Positions 1-8,407 are shown, counted from the stretch's first letter. The stretch is 64,000 nucleotides of DNA from Cribrihabitans_A neustonicus (GCF_048820895.1 NZ_JBMERQ010000002.1:1-64000), one strand, 5' to 3'. The notes: generated from the letters alone by a model not told the origin. Program-made: numbers and translations.

Positions 1-245
1 GTCAAAGAGCAGACATCCAACTTATCGTCAGGGCCGAAACCCCGGAGGCCAAAAACCAGACCGAAGCGCCAATCTCCCGGCGCGCCCGCCTCGCTCATCC
101 TCAAGATGCCGCTGTCTCTCCAGCCGTCCGCCCGTCTCCCCAGGCTGCCCCGGCGCCTCTCCGCCGCGTTTCCCGTCCCTGGCTGGCGTGGCCGCCGTCC
201 CGTCCGGTGTGTCCCCGTGGCGCCTCAGCGCCGCCGGTGAAGGGG
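1..245 (-). other. 5' leader of an rRNA operon; 16S rRNA gene lies beyond the left edge
   Basis: No protein gene is credible here. On the minus strand the last bases (12 down to 1) read CTGCTCTTTGAC, which matches the boxA antitermination element of bacterial rRNA leaders (TGCTCTTTAACA in E. coli). A stable-RNA-type promoter lies directly upstream at 274-246. The intervening leader of about 230 nt is G+C rich with several short inverted repeats, as expected for an rrn leader that forms RNase III stems. The 16S gene itself would start left of position 1 and cannot be seen. The call rests on boxA plus the promoter; it is inference but well supported. Confidence 0.75.
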
Positions 246-274
246 GTTCTACGGATAGACGCAGAGAGTCGCAA
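246..274 (-). promoter_or_regulatory. Sigma70-type rRNA operon promoter
   Basis: On the minus strand TTGCGA (274-269) is followed after exactly 17 nt by TAGAAC (251-246). The sequence just upstream (AAGCTCTTGC) and the start region just downstream (CCCCTTCACCGGCG) are nearly identical to those of the tRNA-Val promoter at 9333-9361, which supports a shared stable-RNA promoter class. The transcription start would lie near 240. Confidence 0.7.
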
Positions 275-338
275 GAGCTTTTTTGAAGAAATCTGCGCTT
301 TCTCGAACTTTTCTTGGAACCTAAATTAAAACAGTTAC

Positions 339-974
339 TTAGCCCTGCCGAGCCGCCCGCCCGGGCTTGCGGGAGCGCCCCAATCCCCATCCAGGCAGGC
401 GCAGCGCCAGGAGAAAGCAGAGAACGCCCAGATAGAGCAGCGGCTCGATGCGGAATCCCTTCGCCAGCAGCACATAGTGCAGCGCCGCCAGGAGGGCTGC
501 CGGATAGGTCAGCCGGTGCAGCTTGCGCCATGCGGGCCCAAGCCGGCGCACCGCGGCGTTGCTGGAGGTGAGCGCCAGGGGCAGCAGCAGCAGCAAGGCC
601 CCCATCCCCACGGTCACATAAGGGCGCTTGGCGATATCCGCGAGGATCTGCGCCGGGATCTGCACGTCGAGCAGCAGCCACACCAGCAAGTGACAGGCGG
701 CATAGAAGAAGCTCAGCAATCCAAACGCGCGGCGGAACTTCATCAGGTTCAGCCCCAGGTGCGCGCGCATAGGAGAGACCGCCAGCGTCAGGATCAGGAG
801 CTGCAGCGCCAGCTCGCCGTACTCGTGCTCCAGCACCTCGATCGGCTCCACCCCCAGCCCTCCGGTGAGGCCAAGGTAGAACAGCCAGGGCGCGGGCAGC
901 ATGCCCACTGTATATACGCACCACACCGGCAGGCGGCGCAGCAGGGTGTTGAGCCTGTCCATCACCACCGCCAT
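339..974 (-). CDS. msrQ: MsrQ, heme-binding membrane subunit of the MsrPQ methionine sulfoxide reductase
   Basis: 211 aa. It is an integral membrane protein of the ferric-reductase-like family (YedZ/MsrQ) that passes electrons from the quinone pool or a flavin reductase to periplasmic MsrP. The protein is mostly hydrophobic, with about six membrane segments, histidines inside helices that would bind heme (for example in the YAACHLLVW segment), and a basic C-terminus. It starts 3 bp after the msrP stop, so the two form an operon. ATG at 974 is used; an in-frame ATG at 962 is also possible. The family is clear from sequence and context; the electron donor is not shown by the sequence. Confidence 0.92.
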   Translation of the reverse strand: MAVVMDRLNTLLRRLPVWCVYTVGMLPAPWLFYLGLTGGLGVEPIEVLEHEYGELALQLLILTLAVSPMRAHLGLNLMKFRRAFGLLSFFYAACHLLVWLLLDVQIPAQILADIAKRPYVTVGMGALLLLLPLALTSSNAAVRRLGPAWRKLHRLTYPAALLAALHYVLLAKGFRIEPLLYLGVLCFLLALRLPGWGLGRSRKPGRAARQG

Positions 975-977
975 GGC

Positions 978-1892
978 TCAGAAGTTCTCGCGCAGGTCCA
1001 TGCCCGCATAGAGAGGCGCCACCTCATCGGCGTAGCCGTTGAACATCAGCGTCGGCTGACGGCGCGCGAACAGACCGCCGCCGATGCGGCGCTCGCTGGC
1101 CTGGCTCCAGCGCGGATGCGAGACCTCGGGGTTCACATTGCTGTAGAAGCCGTATTCGCGCGGGTTCGACATGTTCCAGCTGGCGGGCGGCTGATCCTCG
1201 GTGAGGGTAATGCGCACCACAGACTTGATCGACTTGAAGCCGTATTTCCACGGCACCACCAGCCGCAGCGGCGCGCCGTTCTGGTTCGGCAGCGGTTTTC
1301 CGAAAATACCGGCCGCCATGATGGTGAGCGGATGCATCGCCTCATCCAGCCTCAGCCCCTCGCGGTAGGGCCAATCCAGCACCCGGTAGGCGGTGCCGGG
1401 CATCTCCTCGGGGCGGTAGAGGGTCTCAAAGGCGACATACCTGGCTCCCTCCTGCACCCCGGCCATGTTCAGCAAATCGGCCAGCTCGAACCCCTGCCAG
1501 GGGATCACCATCGACCAGGCTTCAACACAGCGGAAGCGGTAGATGCGCTCCTCCAGCGTCATCGCGCCGAGGATCTCCCCAATGGAATAGCGGCCGGGGC
1601 GCTCCACCAGCCCGCCGATTTCCACGCTCCAAGGCGAGGTGGTCATCCGGTGGGCATAGGCCGCAGGGTCGCCCTTGCCGGTGCCGAATTCATAGAAGTT
1701 GCAATAGCTGGTGACCTCTTCCCAGGTGTTGGGCTCGAGCGGCTCCTTGGCGGCCTGCGCCTGCGCGCTGCCGCCCAGCGCCGGAGCCAGCCCGCTGCCC
1801 GCCAGCCCGGCAAGGATGCGGCGCCGGTTCCAGAACACGGTTTCCGGCGTGACATCCGCCCCGGTCAGGTCGTTCTTCCAGCGATGCGCCAT
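978..1892 (-). CDS. msrP: MsrP, periplasmic molybdopterin-dependent protein-methionine-sulfoxide reductase
   Basis: 304 aa. It reduces methionine sulfoxide in oxidised periplasmic proteins. The N-terminus has a Tat-type signal (NRRRILAGLAG then an Ala-rich stretch ending AQAQA), fitting export of a folded molybdenum enzyme. The motif RCVEAW carries Cys122, the expected molybdenum ligand. The ATG at 1892 is chosen because it has a GGGAG ribosome site and leaves a normal Tat signal; the open frame continues 22 codons upstream without a usable site. MsrQ follows 3 bp downstream. No regulator is visible nearby. Confidence 0.94.
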   Translation of the reverse strand: MAHRWKNDLTGADVTPETVFWNRRRILAGLAGSGLAPALGGSAQAQAAKEPLEPNTWEEVTSYCNFYEFGTGKGDPAAYAHRMTTSPWSVEIGGLVERPGRYSIGEILGAMTLEERIYRFRCVEAWSMVIPWQGFELADLLNMAGVQEGARYVAFETLYRPEEMPGTAYRVLDWPYREGLRLDEAMHPLTIMAAGIFGKPLPNQNGAPLRLVVPWKYGFKSIKSVVRITLTEDQPPASWNMSNPREYGFYSNVNPEVSHPRWSQASERRIGGGLFARRQPTLMFNGYADEVAPLYAGMDLRENF

Positions 1893-2194
1893 GCTGTGCT
1901 CCCCATGCCTGCGGCTTCGGCTCAGAGGTAAGCCCCGCGGGCTTGTTCGCCAAACCATATCCTCTCACGAAGCCGCGATGGGACTGCAACATCGGCCGCG
2001 GGCGCGGCCTGGGGAGAAACCAAACCGGCCAGCAGACGGCCGAGGCGGTTTGCGAATGGTGATCCCCCGGCTCCAGCACGAACCGCAAACAGCTGCCTGC
2101 GTCGGCTCCCCGCAAATTTGCCCCTGTACCCCGGCGGCGCCTGGCTTATGGTCGGGCAAACCGCCTGCCCTGCAGCCGTCACAGAGGATACTGC
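1893..2194. other. Intergenic region between divergent msrP and a lipoprotein gene
   Basis: About 300 bp holding the divergent promoters of msrP (minus) and the lipoprotein gene (plus). Open frames crossing it are low-complexity shadows. I see no convincing sigma70 pair, RNA or repeat. Confidence 0.5.
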
Positions 2195-2767
2195 ATGAAA
2201 GCCTTAACCGCGCCCCTGATCCTGGCCCTTACCTTTCTTCTCTCCGCCTGCGCGGGCAAGCCGCCCTCCACGCCGGCCGAGGTCTCCCGCCTCGCTGCCG
2301 CGATCGAAGCGCTGGACCCCGGTGTCGATCCGGCGGAAGCGCGCCGGGCCGCGGCGATTGCCTACAGCCATTCCAGCCGGCTCGCCGAGGACTACGGCGT
2401 CACCACCACACCAATCCTGCACAACACCATGGTGAATACAGGCGTGAAGGAGCGCGGGCTCTGCGTGCATTATGCCGAGGACATGCAGAAGCGGCTCAAC
2501 CAGGAGAACTTCCGCACACTTACCATGCTGCGCGCCATCGCCGAGCCGCGCAACGAGTTTCGCATCGACCACAGCACCGCCGTTATTGCCGCCAAGGGCG
2601 ACGGCATCTACGAGGGCATCGTGCTCGACCCCTGGCGCTATGGCGGCGAGCTCTATTGGTCCCCCACGCGCGCCGATCCGCGCTATGACTGGGAGCCGCA
2701 GATGGAGGTGCTGCGCCGCAAGTACGAACGCAAGATGGCGAAGGAATCCGCGCAAGCCGGAAGTTGA
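2195..2767 (+). CDS. Putative lipoprotein with a possible transglutaminase-like Cys-His-Asp triad
   Basis: 190 aa, not assigned to a named family with certainty. The N-terminus is a lipoprotein signal with lipobox LSAC (Cys19), so it should be an exported lipid-anchored protein. The central region has GLCVHYAED (Cys90), an IDHSTAV segment (His126) and VLDPW (Asp145). That order and spacing match the Cys-His-Asp triad of transglutaminase/papain-like folds. Function is unknown; peptide bond or amide chemistry on envelope proteins is a guess. It stands alone, divergent from msrP, and is followed by a hairpin terminator shared with clpB. Confidence 0.75.
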   Translation: MKALTAPLILALTFLLSACAGKPPSTPAEVSRLAAAIEALDPGVDPAEARRAAAIAYSHSSRLAEDYGVTTTPILHNTMVNTGVKERGLCVHYAEDMQKRLNQENFRTLTMLRAIAEPRNEFRIDHSTAVIAAKGDGIYEGIVLDPWRYGGELYWSPTRADPRYDWEPQMEVLRRKYERKMAKESAQAGS

Positions 2768-2928
2768 AGCACGGCCGCGGAATGTAGGGGTCGCTGTTAT
2801 TCAGCGGTTTCTCCCTGGCGCAATATCGCGCGCGGATTGCTGCACATATATCTTTTATCTTCGGCGCCTCATCAAAGCATCGGCTGACGAGAGCGCTCTT
2901 GGGCCCGCCGTCCGGGTCCTTAGTAAAG

Positions 2929-2954
2929 AAGGCCCGCCATTTCCGGCGGGCCTT
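2929..2954. terminator. Bidirectional hairpin terminator between the lipoprotein gene and clpB
   Basis: AAGGCCCGCC (2929-2938) pairs with GGCGGGCCTT (2945-2954) across a 6-nt loop, with pyrimidine-rich T tracts on either side. It lies between two convergent genes and can serve both. Confidence 0.8.
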
Positions 2955-2983
2955 TCTCATTGCTTCCGCTCAGCCGCGAGCCT

Positions 2984-5602
2984 TCAATGCACCACTGCAT
3001 CATCGGGCCGCGGCCTGTCACTCGTGCCGAGCCGGTCGCCAATGATCAGCCCTTCACTGCCGGCCGAGACCGGGACCGTGTCGCCGTCCATGATCTCGCC
3101 TGCGAGCAAGGCTTCGGCGAGCGGGTTCTGCAGCGAGCGCTGGATCACCCGCTTCAGCGGCCGGGCGCCGAACACCGGGTCGTAGCCTTCGTCGGCCAGC
3201 CAGGTCTTGGCGGCCTCGTCCAGCGCCAGCTCGATCTTGCGGCCCTGCAGCCGCTTCATCAGCCGGGCGATCTGGATCTCGACGATGCCGTCCATGTCCT
3301 TCCGGTTCAGCCGGTCGAAGATGATGGTCTCGTCCAGGCGGTTCAGGAACTCGGGCCGGAAGTGGGCGCGAACCGCATCCATCACATCGCGCTTGGCCTC
3401 CGACGCATCAGCGCCGTCGGGCAGCTGGCTCAGCGCCTGCGCGCCAAGGTTGGAGGTCAGCACGATCAGCGTCTGCTTGAAGTCCACCGTGCGGCCCTGG
3501 CCATCGGTCAGCATGCCGTCATCCAGCACCTGCAGGAGCACGTTGAACACGTCTGGATGCGCCTTCTCGACCTCGTCGAACAGCACCACCTGGTAAGGGC
3601 GGCGGCGCACGGCCTCGGTCAGCGCCCCGCCCTCGTCGTAACCAACATAGCCCGGAGGCGCGCCGATCAGCCGGGCGACAGAATGCTTCTCCATGTATTC
3701 CGACATGTCGATGCGCACCATCGCGTGCTCGTCGTCGAACAGGAAGTTCGCAACCGCCTTGGTCAGCTCGGTCTTGCCGACGCCGGTGGGGCCGAGGAAC
3801 AGGAAGGAGCCGAGCGGGCGGTTTTCGTCATTGAGACCCGCGCGCGCCCGGCGCACCGCGTTGGCAACGGCCTTCACCGCCGTGTTCTGGCCGATCACCC
3901 GCCTGTGCAGCTCGTCTTCCATCCGCAGAAGCTTCTCGCGCTCGCCCTCCAGCATCTTGGAGGTCGGAATGCCGGTCCAGCGCTCCACCACGGCGGCGAT
4001 CTGTTCGGGGCGCACGGCCTCCTCGACCATCAGGCCCTGCTCTTCCTGCTTTTCGGCCTCGGCGAGCTGCTTCTCCAGCCCCGGGATCACGCCATAGGAC
4101 AGCTCCCCCGCCTTGGCGAGGTTGCCCTCCCGCTTGGCAATATCCAGATCGGCACGGGCGCGGTCGAGCTGCTCCTTCAGGTCACGCGCCGAGGCCAGCT
4201 TGTCGCGCTCCGCCTGCCATTGCGCAGTCATTTCCGCGGACTGCTCCTGCAGGCCTGCAAGCTCCTTCTGCAGCTTCTCAAGCCGGTCGCGCGAGGCCGC
4301 GTCCTCCTCGAGCTTCAGCGCCTCTTCCTCGATCTGCAGCTGCAGAATCTGCCGGTCGAGCGCATCCAGCTCCTCGGGCTTCGAATCCACCTGCATCCGC
4401 AGGCGCGCAGCCGCCTCATCCACCAGGTCGATCGCCTTATCGGGCAGGAACCGGTCGGTGATGTAGCGGTTCGACAGGGTCGCCGCCGCCACAAGCGCAG
4501 CATCGGCAATACGCACGCCGTGGTGCAGCTCATACTTTTCCTTGATGCCGCGCAGGATCGAGACGGTATCCTCCACCGTCGGCTCCTGCACCATCACCGG
4601 CTGGAAGCGGCGGGCAAGGGCGGCGTCCTTCTCCACATATTTGCGGTATTCATCCAGCGTGGTAGCACCAATACAGTGCAGTTCACCGCGCGCCAAAGCC
4701 GGCTTGATGAGGTTGGCGGCATCCATAGCGCCATCGGCCTTGCCGGCGCCGACCAGCGTGTGCATCTCGTCGATGAACAGGATGATCTCGCCCGCGGCGG
4801 CGGTGATTTCATTCAGCACCGCCTTCAGGCGCTCTTCGAATTCGCCGCGGTATTTGGCACCGGCAATCAGTGCCCCCATGTCGAGCGCCAGTAGCTTCTT
4901 GTCGCGCAGGGATTCCGGCACATCACCGTTGATGATGCGCAGCGCCATGCCCTCGGCGATGGCTGTCTTACCCACGCCCGGCTCACCGATCAGAACCGGG
5001 TTGTTCTTGGTCCGGCGGCTCAGCACCTGCATCGAGCGGCGGATCTCCTCGTCGCGGCCGATGATCGGGTCGATCTTGCCTTCTTTGGCCGCCTCAGTCA
5101 GGTCGCGGGCGTACTTCTTGAGCGCGTCATAGCCCTCCTCGGCCGTGGCCGAATCGGCGGTCCGCCCCTTGCGGATGTCGTTGATCGCCTCGTTGAGCTT
5201 CTGGGCCGAGACATCGCCCGCCTCCAGGGCCTCCCTGGCCTTGGATTTCACCATGCACAGCGCCATCAGCAGGCGCTCCACCGGCACAAAGCTGTCGCCC
5301 GCCTTCTCGGCGATTTTGGCAGCCTCATCCAGCACCTTGGCGGTCTGCCCGTCCAGATAGATCTGGGCAGCATCGCCGCTCACCTTGGGCTGCTTCGCCA
5401 TAGCCGCGTCAACCGCCTCGGCCACGCGCTTGGGCGCGCCGCCCGCGCGGGCGATCAGGTTGCTCGCCAGCCCCTGGTCGTCGTCCATCAGTGCTTTCAA
5501 AATATGTTCAGGCACCAGCCGCTGGTGCCCTTCGCGCATCGCAATCGTCTGCGCCGCCTGCACAAATCCGCGTGCACGCTCCGTGAACTTATTCAAGTCC
5601 AT
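2984..5602 (-). CDS. clpB: ClpB disaggregase chaperone
   Basis: 872 aa, full length. A hexameric AAA+ ATPase that works with DnaK to pull apart aggregated proteins in the cytosol. Visible parts in order: N-terminal Clp repeat domain (about 1-145), first AAA+ module with Walker A GEPGVGKT at 206-213, a long charged coiled-coil middle domain (about 400-525), and a second AAA+ module with Walker A GPTGVGKT at 604-611. The positions agree almost exactly with E. coli ClpB. Start ATG 5602 has AAGGAG upstream; the open frame runs 18 codons further without merit. A heat-shock-type promoter sits about 80 bp upstream. Confidence 0.98.
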   Translation of the reverse strand: MDLNKFTERARGFVQAAQTIAMREGHQRLVPEHILKALMDDDQGLASNLIARAGGAPKRVAEAVDAAMAKQPKVSGDAAQIYLDGQTAKVLDEAAKIAEKAGDSFVPVERLLMALCMVKSKAREALEAGDVSAQKLNEAINDIRKGRTADSATAEEGYDALKKYARDLTEAAKEGKIDPIIGRDEEIRRSMQVLSRRTKNNPVLIGEPGVGKTAIAEGMALRIINGDVPESLRDKKLLALDMGALIAGAKYRGEFEERLKAVLNEITAAAGEIILFIDEMHTLVGAGKADGAMDAANLIKPALARGELHCIGATTLDEYRKYVEKDAALARRFQPVMVQEPTVEDTVSILRGIKEKYELHHGVRIADAALVAAATLSNRYITDRFLPDKAIDLVDEAAARLRMQVDSKPEELDALDRQILQLQIEEEALKLEEDAASRDRLEKLQKELAGLQEQSAEMTAQWQAERDKLASARDLKEQLDRARADLDIAKREGNLAKAGELSYGVIPGLEKQLAEAEKQEEQGLMVEEAVRPEQIAAVVERWTGIPTSKMLEGEREKLLRMEDELHRRVIGQNTAVKAVANAVRRARAGLNDENRPLGSFLFLGPTGVGKTELTKAVANFLFDDEHAMVRIDMSEYMEKHSVARLIGAPPGYVGYDEGGALTEAVRRRPYQVVLFDEVEKAHPDVFNVLLQVLDDGMLTDGQGRTVDFKQTLIVLTSNLGAQALSQLPDGADASEAKRDVMDAVRAHFRPEFLNRLDETIIFDRLNRKDMDGIVEIQIARLMKRLQGRKIELALDEAAKTWLADEGYDPVFGARPLKRVIQRSLQNPLAEALLAGEIMDGDTVPVSAGSEGLIIGDRLGTSDRPRPDDAVVH

Positions 5603-5681
5603 CTTGCTCTCCTTTTTCAAGCGCCCGTGGGTGTTGCGGCGCCCGCTTGGCGGCACGCCCCGGTCCGGGCCTCGGGACTAG

Positions 5682-5709
5682 ATGTGGGAAGCGGCCGCAC
5701 CGCTTCAAG
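5682..5709 (-). promoter_or_regulatory. Putative sigma32 (RpoH) promoter of clpB
   Basis: On the minus strand CTTGAA (5709-5704), a 15-nt spacer and CCCACAT (5688-5682) closely match the heat-shock consensus CTTGAA-N13-15-CCCCAT. It lies about 80 bp upstream of the clpB start. clpB is a classic RpoH target, so the match is meaningful, but it is untested. Confidence 0.6.
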
Positions 5710-5849
5710 ACCACCGTGCACGGAAAAGATGAGCATATCTCTGATCTGCGTCAATTTTCTCCCCGCCCCCGCCGATCCCGCACGCCCCCGGCCGCAGCGG
5801 AACGCTCCCGCGCTGCGCCCGCGGGGCGCGGCGCCCGGCCCAAGGCTGT

Positions 5850-5880
5850 AATCTGCCCCCTCCTCGGGGGGGGGCAGATT
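5850..5880. other. Perfect 11-bp inverted repeat in the clpB-pyrF divergent region
   Basis: AATCTGCCCCC (5850-5860) and its exact complement (5870-5880) flank a 9-nt loop containing extra G residues. The clpB-pyrF intergenic region is about 390 bp, and apart from this hairpin and the clpB promoter I see nothing else in it. The hairpin lies about 115 bp before pyrF; it could be a leader hairpin or an operator. Confidence 0.5.
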
Positions 5881-5996
5881 CAGGCGCGGGAGCCGCCCGC
5901 CCCACGCACATGCACCAAGGCTTGCCGCAGCGCTGCCCCGGGCGTATGACACGGGCGTTTTGCGCCAGAGCCGCCAGCCGTTGAAGGAGAACCCGA

Positions 5997-6707
5997 ATGA
6001 GCACCCCCTTGCCCGCCGATGACCGCCTGATCGTTGCCATCGACCTGCCCGACGCGATCTCCGGGCTGAAGCTCGCCAGCCAGCTCGGCGATGCGGTCTC
6101 CTTCTACAAGATCGGCCTCGGCATGCTGACCGGCGGCGGGCTGGCGCTGGCGAACGAGCTGAAGCAGGAGCAGGGCAAAAGAATTTTCCTCGACATGAAG
6201 CTGTTCGACATCGGCGCCACGGTAGAGGCCGCGGTGCGGGGGCTTGCGCAGTTCGAGCTCGACTTCCTGACCGTGCATGGCGACCCGCATGTGGTGCGCG
6301 CCGCCAAGGAAGGGGCGGCCGGGAGCGACCTCAAGATCCTCGCGGTCACCATCCTCACCTCGCTCGACCGCGCCGATCTCGACGCGGCCCTGATCAAACC
6401 GGGCGCGGTGCAGGACCTGGTGCAGGAGCGCGCAGGCCTCGCGCTCGCCGCGGGCGCCGATGGCGTCATCGCCAGCCCGCAGGAAGCCGCCCTGATCCGC
6501 GCCCTGCCGGAGGCTGCGGGCAAGCTCATTGTCACTCCCGGAGTGCGTCCGGCAGGTGCAGCGCTCGGCGACCAGAAGCGCGTCGCCGCCCCGGCGCAGG
6601 CGATTGCCGATGGCGCCGACCACATCGTGGTGGGCCGCCCGGTCTGGCAGGCGGCGAACCCGCGCGATGCGGTGCAGGCGATCTTGCAGGACCTTGCCGC
6701 ACTCTAA
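5997..6707 (+). CDS. pyrF: Orotidine 5'-phosphate decarboxylase
   Basis: 236 aa. It converts OMP to UMP, the last step of pyrimidine synthesis. The N-terminal VAIDLPD strand and the catalytic DxKxxD motif (Asp66, Lys68, Asp71 in LDMKLFDIGATV) are present, followed by TVHGDPHVV and the phosphate-binding ends VTPGVRP and VVGRPVW, all typical of the TIM-barrel family at its usual length. The start has an AAGGAG site. It is monocistronic, divergent from clpB. Confidence 0.97.
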   Translation: MSTPLPADDRLIVAIDLPDAISGLKLASQLGDAVSFYKIGLGMLTGGGLALANELKQEQGKRIFLDMKLFDIGATVEAAVRGLAQFELDFLTVHGDPHVVRAAKEGAAGSDLKILAVTILTSLDRADLDAALIKPGAVQDLVQERAGLALAAGADGVIASPQEAALIRALPEAAGKLIVTPGVRPAGAALGDQKRVAAPAQAIADGADHIVVGRPVWQAANPRDAVQAILQDLAAL

Positions 6708-6744
6708 ACCAGAACCCGCGCGGGCCTGCACAAAAAGCAGGCAA

Positions 6745-7039
6745 GGAAAAAACTCTTGACCGTGGCCCATGAGAGCGCGCCGCTTGGGGCGCCCCTTGCG
6801 GCTTGTCTTTCCTCAACATCCTCAGCGCCAAGGGGAAACAGCGCTCGCGCCTGCAGCCTGCGCCAAATCGCCCCGTGGCCGGAAAGCCACAGAGAACTGC
6901 GCCACCGCGGCCGGAAGGTCCTTGGAAATTTGCCCCCAGCCACGCAACCGGCGACCCTGAGGGCGAGACACTCCCCTGACGGCCCCTCTTCCTGAGGTTC
7001 GTCACCTGCCCCCGCCCTGGTTGCGGGGGATCTTCTTTT
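6745..7039 (+). ncRNA. Candidate structured RNA between pyrF and dinB (unidentified)
   Basis: This 430-bp gap (6708-7137) has no credible protein gene. It contains an apical hairpin GTGGC-CGGAAA-GCCAC (6875-6890) enclosed by complementary segments: AGGGGA (6831-6836) with TCCCCT (6972-6977), and CCTCAG (6820-6825) with CTGAGG (6992-6997). A rho-independent terminator follows at 7009-7039. The nested pairing ending in a terminator suggests a transcript of about 200 nt. The 5' end is a guess. I cannot match it to 6S, SRP, tmRNA or RNase P RNA. It could instead be an untranslated leader or chance pairing in G+C-rich DNA. Confidence 0.35.
7009..7039 (+). terminator. Rho-independent terminator upstream of dinB
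   Basis: CCCCCGC (7009-7015), loop CCTGGTT, GCGGGGG (7023-7029), then ATCTTCTTTT. It ends a plus-strand transcript that starts after or at pyrF, about 100 bp before dinB. Confidence 0.65.
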
Positions 7040-7137
7040 CCCCCTCCGCGTCTGCCTAAAACCGCAAGACAAGGCCCGCGCCAGAGGCTAGACTGGGCCG
7101 CTCCCGCCTCCATCCGGCCGCACGAACCCTGACGCCC

Positions 7138-8391
7138 ATGCCCGCCCTCTGCCGCGATTGCCTGACCCCGGTCCCCGCCGCCCGCCGCTGCCCCGTCTGC
7201 GGCAGCCCGCGGGTGACCGCGCATGACGAGCTGTTCTCGCTTACCATCGCCCACATGGACTGCGACGCCTTCTACGCAAGCGTGGAGAAACGCGACAATC
7301 CGGAACTCGCCAGCAAGCCGGTGATCATCGGCGGCGGCACCCGCGGCGTGGTCTCCACCGCCTGCTATGTCGCGCGCATCCGTGGCGTGCGCTCGGCGAT
7401 GCCGATGTTCCAGGCGCTGAAGCTCTGCCCCGACGCGGTGGTGATCAAACCGCGGATGGAGGCCTACGCCGAGGTGAGCCGGGCGGTCCGCGCGATGATG
7501 GAAGAGCTCACCCCCGCGGTGGAGCCCCTGTCGCTGGACGAGGCCTTCATGGACCTGACCGGCACAGAGAAACTGCACGGCGCGCCGCCCGCGATGATGC
7601 TCGCGCGGCTGATCAAGCGGATGAAGGACGAGCTGGGCATCACCGGCTCCATCGGGCTTTCCCACAATAAGTTCCTCGCCAAGGTCGCCTCCGACCTCGA
7701 CAAGCCGCGCGGCTTCTCGGTGATCGGCAAGGCGGAGACGGATGATTTCCTGCGCGACAAGCCGGTGCGGCTGATCTGGGGCATCGGCCCGGCGGCGCAG
7801 GCGAGCCTTGAGAAGGCGGGCATCCGCACTTTCGCGGACCTGTTGCGCTGGGACCGCGAGGCGCTGCACTCCCGCTTCGGCTCCATGGGCGACCGGCTCT
7901 GGCATCTTGCCCGCGGCGAGGACCGCCGCCGGGTTTCCGCCCACGCGCCGGTGAAGTCGATTTCAAACGAGACCACCTTCTTCGAGGACACCGCCAGCCT
8001 CGCCGTGCTCGACGGCCACCTGTGGCGGCTGGCGGAGAAGGTCTCCGACCGCGCCAAAGCCAAGCAAATGGCAGGCCGCGTGGTGACGCTGAAGCTGAAG
8101 CGCGCGAACCATTCGGCGCTGACCCGCCGCCTGTCGCTGCGCAGCCCCACCCAGATGGCCGACAAGATCTACCGCACCGCCCGCGGCCTGCTGGACCACG
8201 CTGTGAACGAGGGTCCGTTCCGGCTTCTGGGCTGCGGGATCTCCGAGCTGGTGCCCGAATCCCAGGCCGACATGACTGGCGACCTGCTCGACCCCCAGGC
8301 CGGCCGCCGCGCCGAGGCGGAACGTGCGGCTGACGCGATTCGCAAACGCTTCGGCAAGACGGCCATCATAAAAGGGCGCGCCCTGCGCTGA
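7138..8391 (+). CDS. dinB: DNA polymerase IV (Y-family) with an N-terminal zinc-ribbon-like extension
   Basis: 417 aa. A translesion polymerase acting in the cytosol. After the extension the catalytic core is standard: metal-binding AHMDCDAFYASVE (about residues 38-50), LSLDEAFMD (about 125-133), a helix-hairpin-helix region (IWGIGPAAQASLEKAGI), and a C-terminal little-finger domain. Unusual is the first 22 residues, with C5-x2-C8-x9-C18-x2-C21, a probable zinc knuckle. Start ATG 7138 is the only one that includes it; no strong ribosome site is visible, so a later start after the knuckle cannot be ruled out. No LexA box was recognised. Confidence 0.93.
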   Translation: MPALCRDCLTPVPAARRCPVCGSPRVTAHDELFSLTIAHMDCDAFYASVEKRDNPELASKPVIIGGGTRGVVSTACYVARIRGVRSAMPMFQALKLCPDAVVIKPRMEAYAEVSRAVRAMMEELTPAVEPLSLDEAFMDLTGTEKLHGAPPAMMLARLIKRMKDELGITGSIGLSHNKFLAKVASDLDKPRGFSVIGKAETDDFLRDKPVRLIWGIGPAAQASLEKAGIRTFADLLRWDREALHSRFGSMGDRLWHLARGEDRRRVSAHAPVKSISNETTFFEDTASLAVLDGHLWRLAEKVSDRAKAKQMAGRVVTLKLKRANHSALTRRLSLRSPTQMADKIYRTARGLLDHAVNEGPFRLLGCGISELVPESQADMTGDLLDPQAGRRAEAERAADAIRKRFGKTAIIKGRALR

Positions 8392-8407
8392 CCTGACCCC
8401 AAGCGTG

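Noticed and set aside
2960..4894. 644-codon open frame on the plus strand opposite clpB
   Set aside because: It is the antisense of a certain gene, His/Arg/Gln-rich with no domain, and arises from GC-skewed third positions.
5603..5800. CIRCE/HrcA element for clpB
   Set aside because: No TTAGCACTC-N9-GAGTGCTAA-like sequence; the RpoH-type promoter explains the gene better.
6905..6925. CCGGAAGG motif, considered as SRP RNA (ffs)
   Set aside because: The surrounding apical-loop consensus of SRP RNA (GGTCAGG before, AGCAGCC after) is absent.
6532..7944. 470-codon minus-strand open frame across the pyrF-dinB gap
   Set aside because: Overlaps both genes antisense, no motif, no ribosome site.
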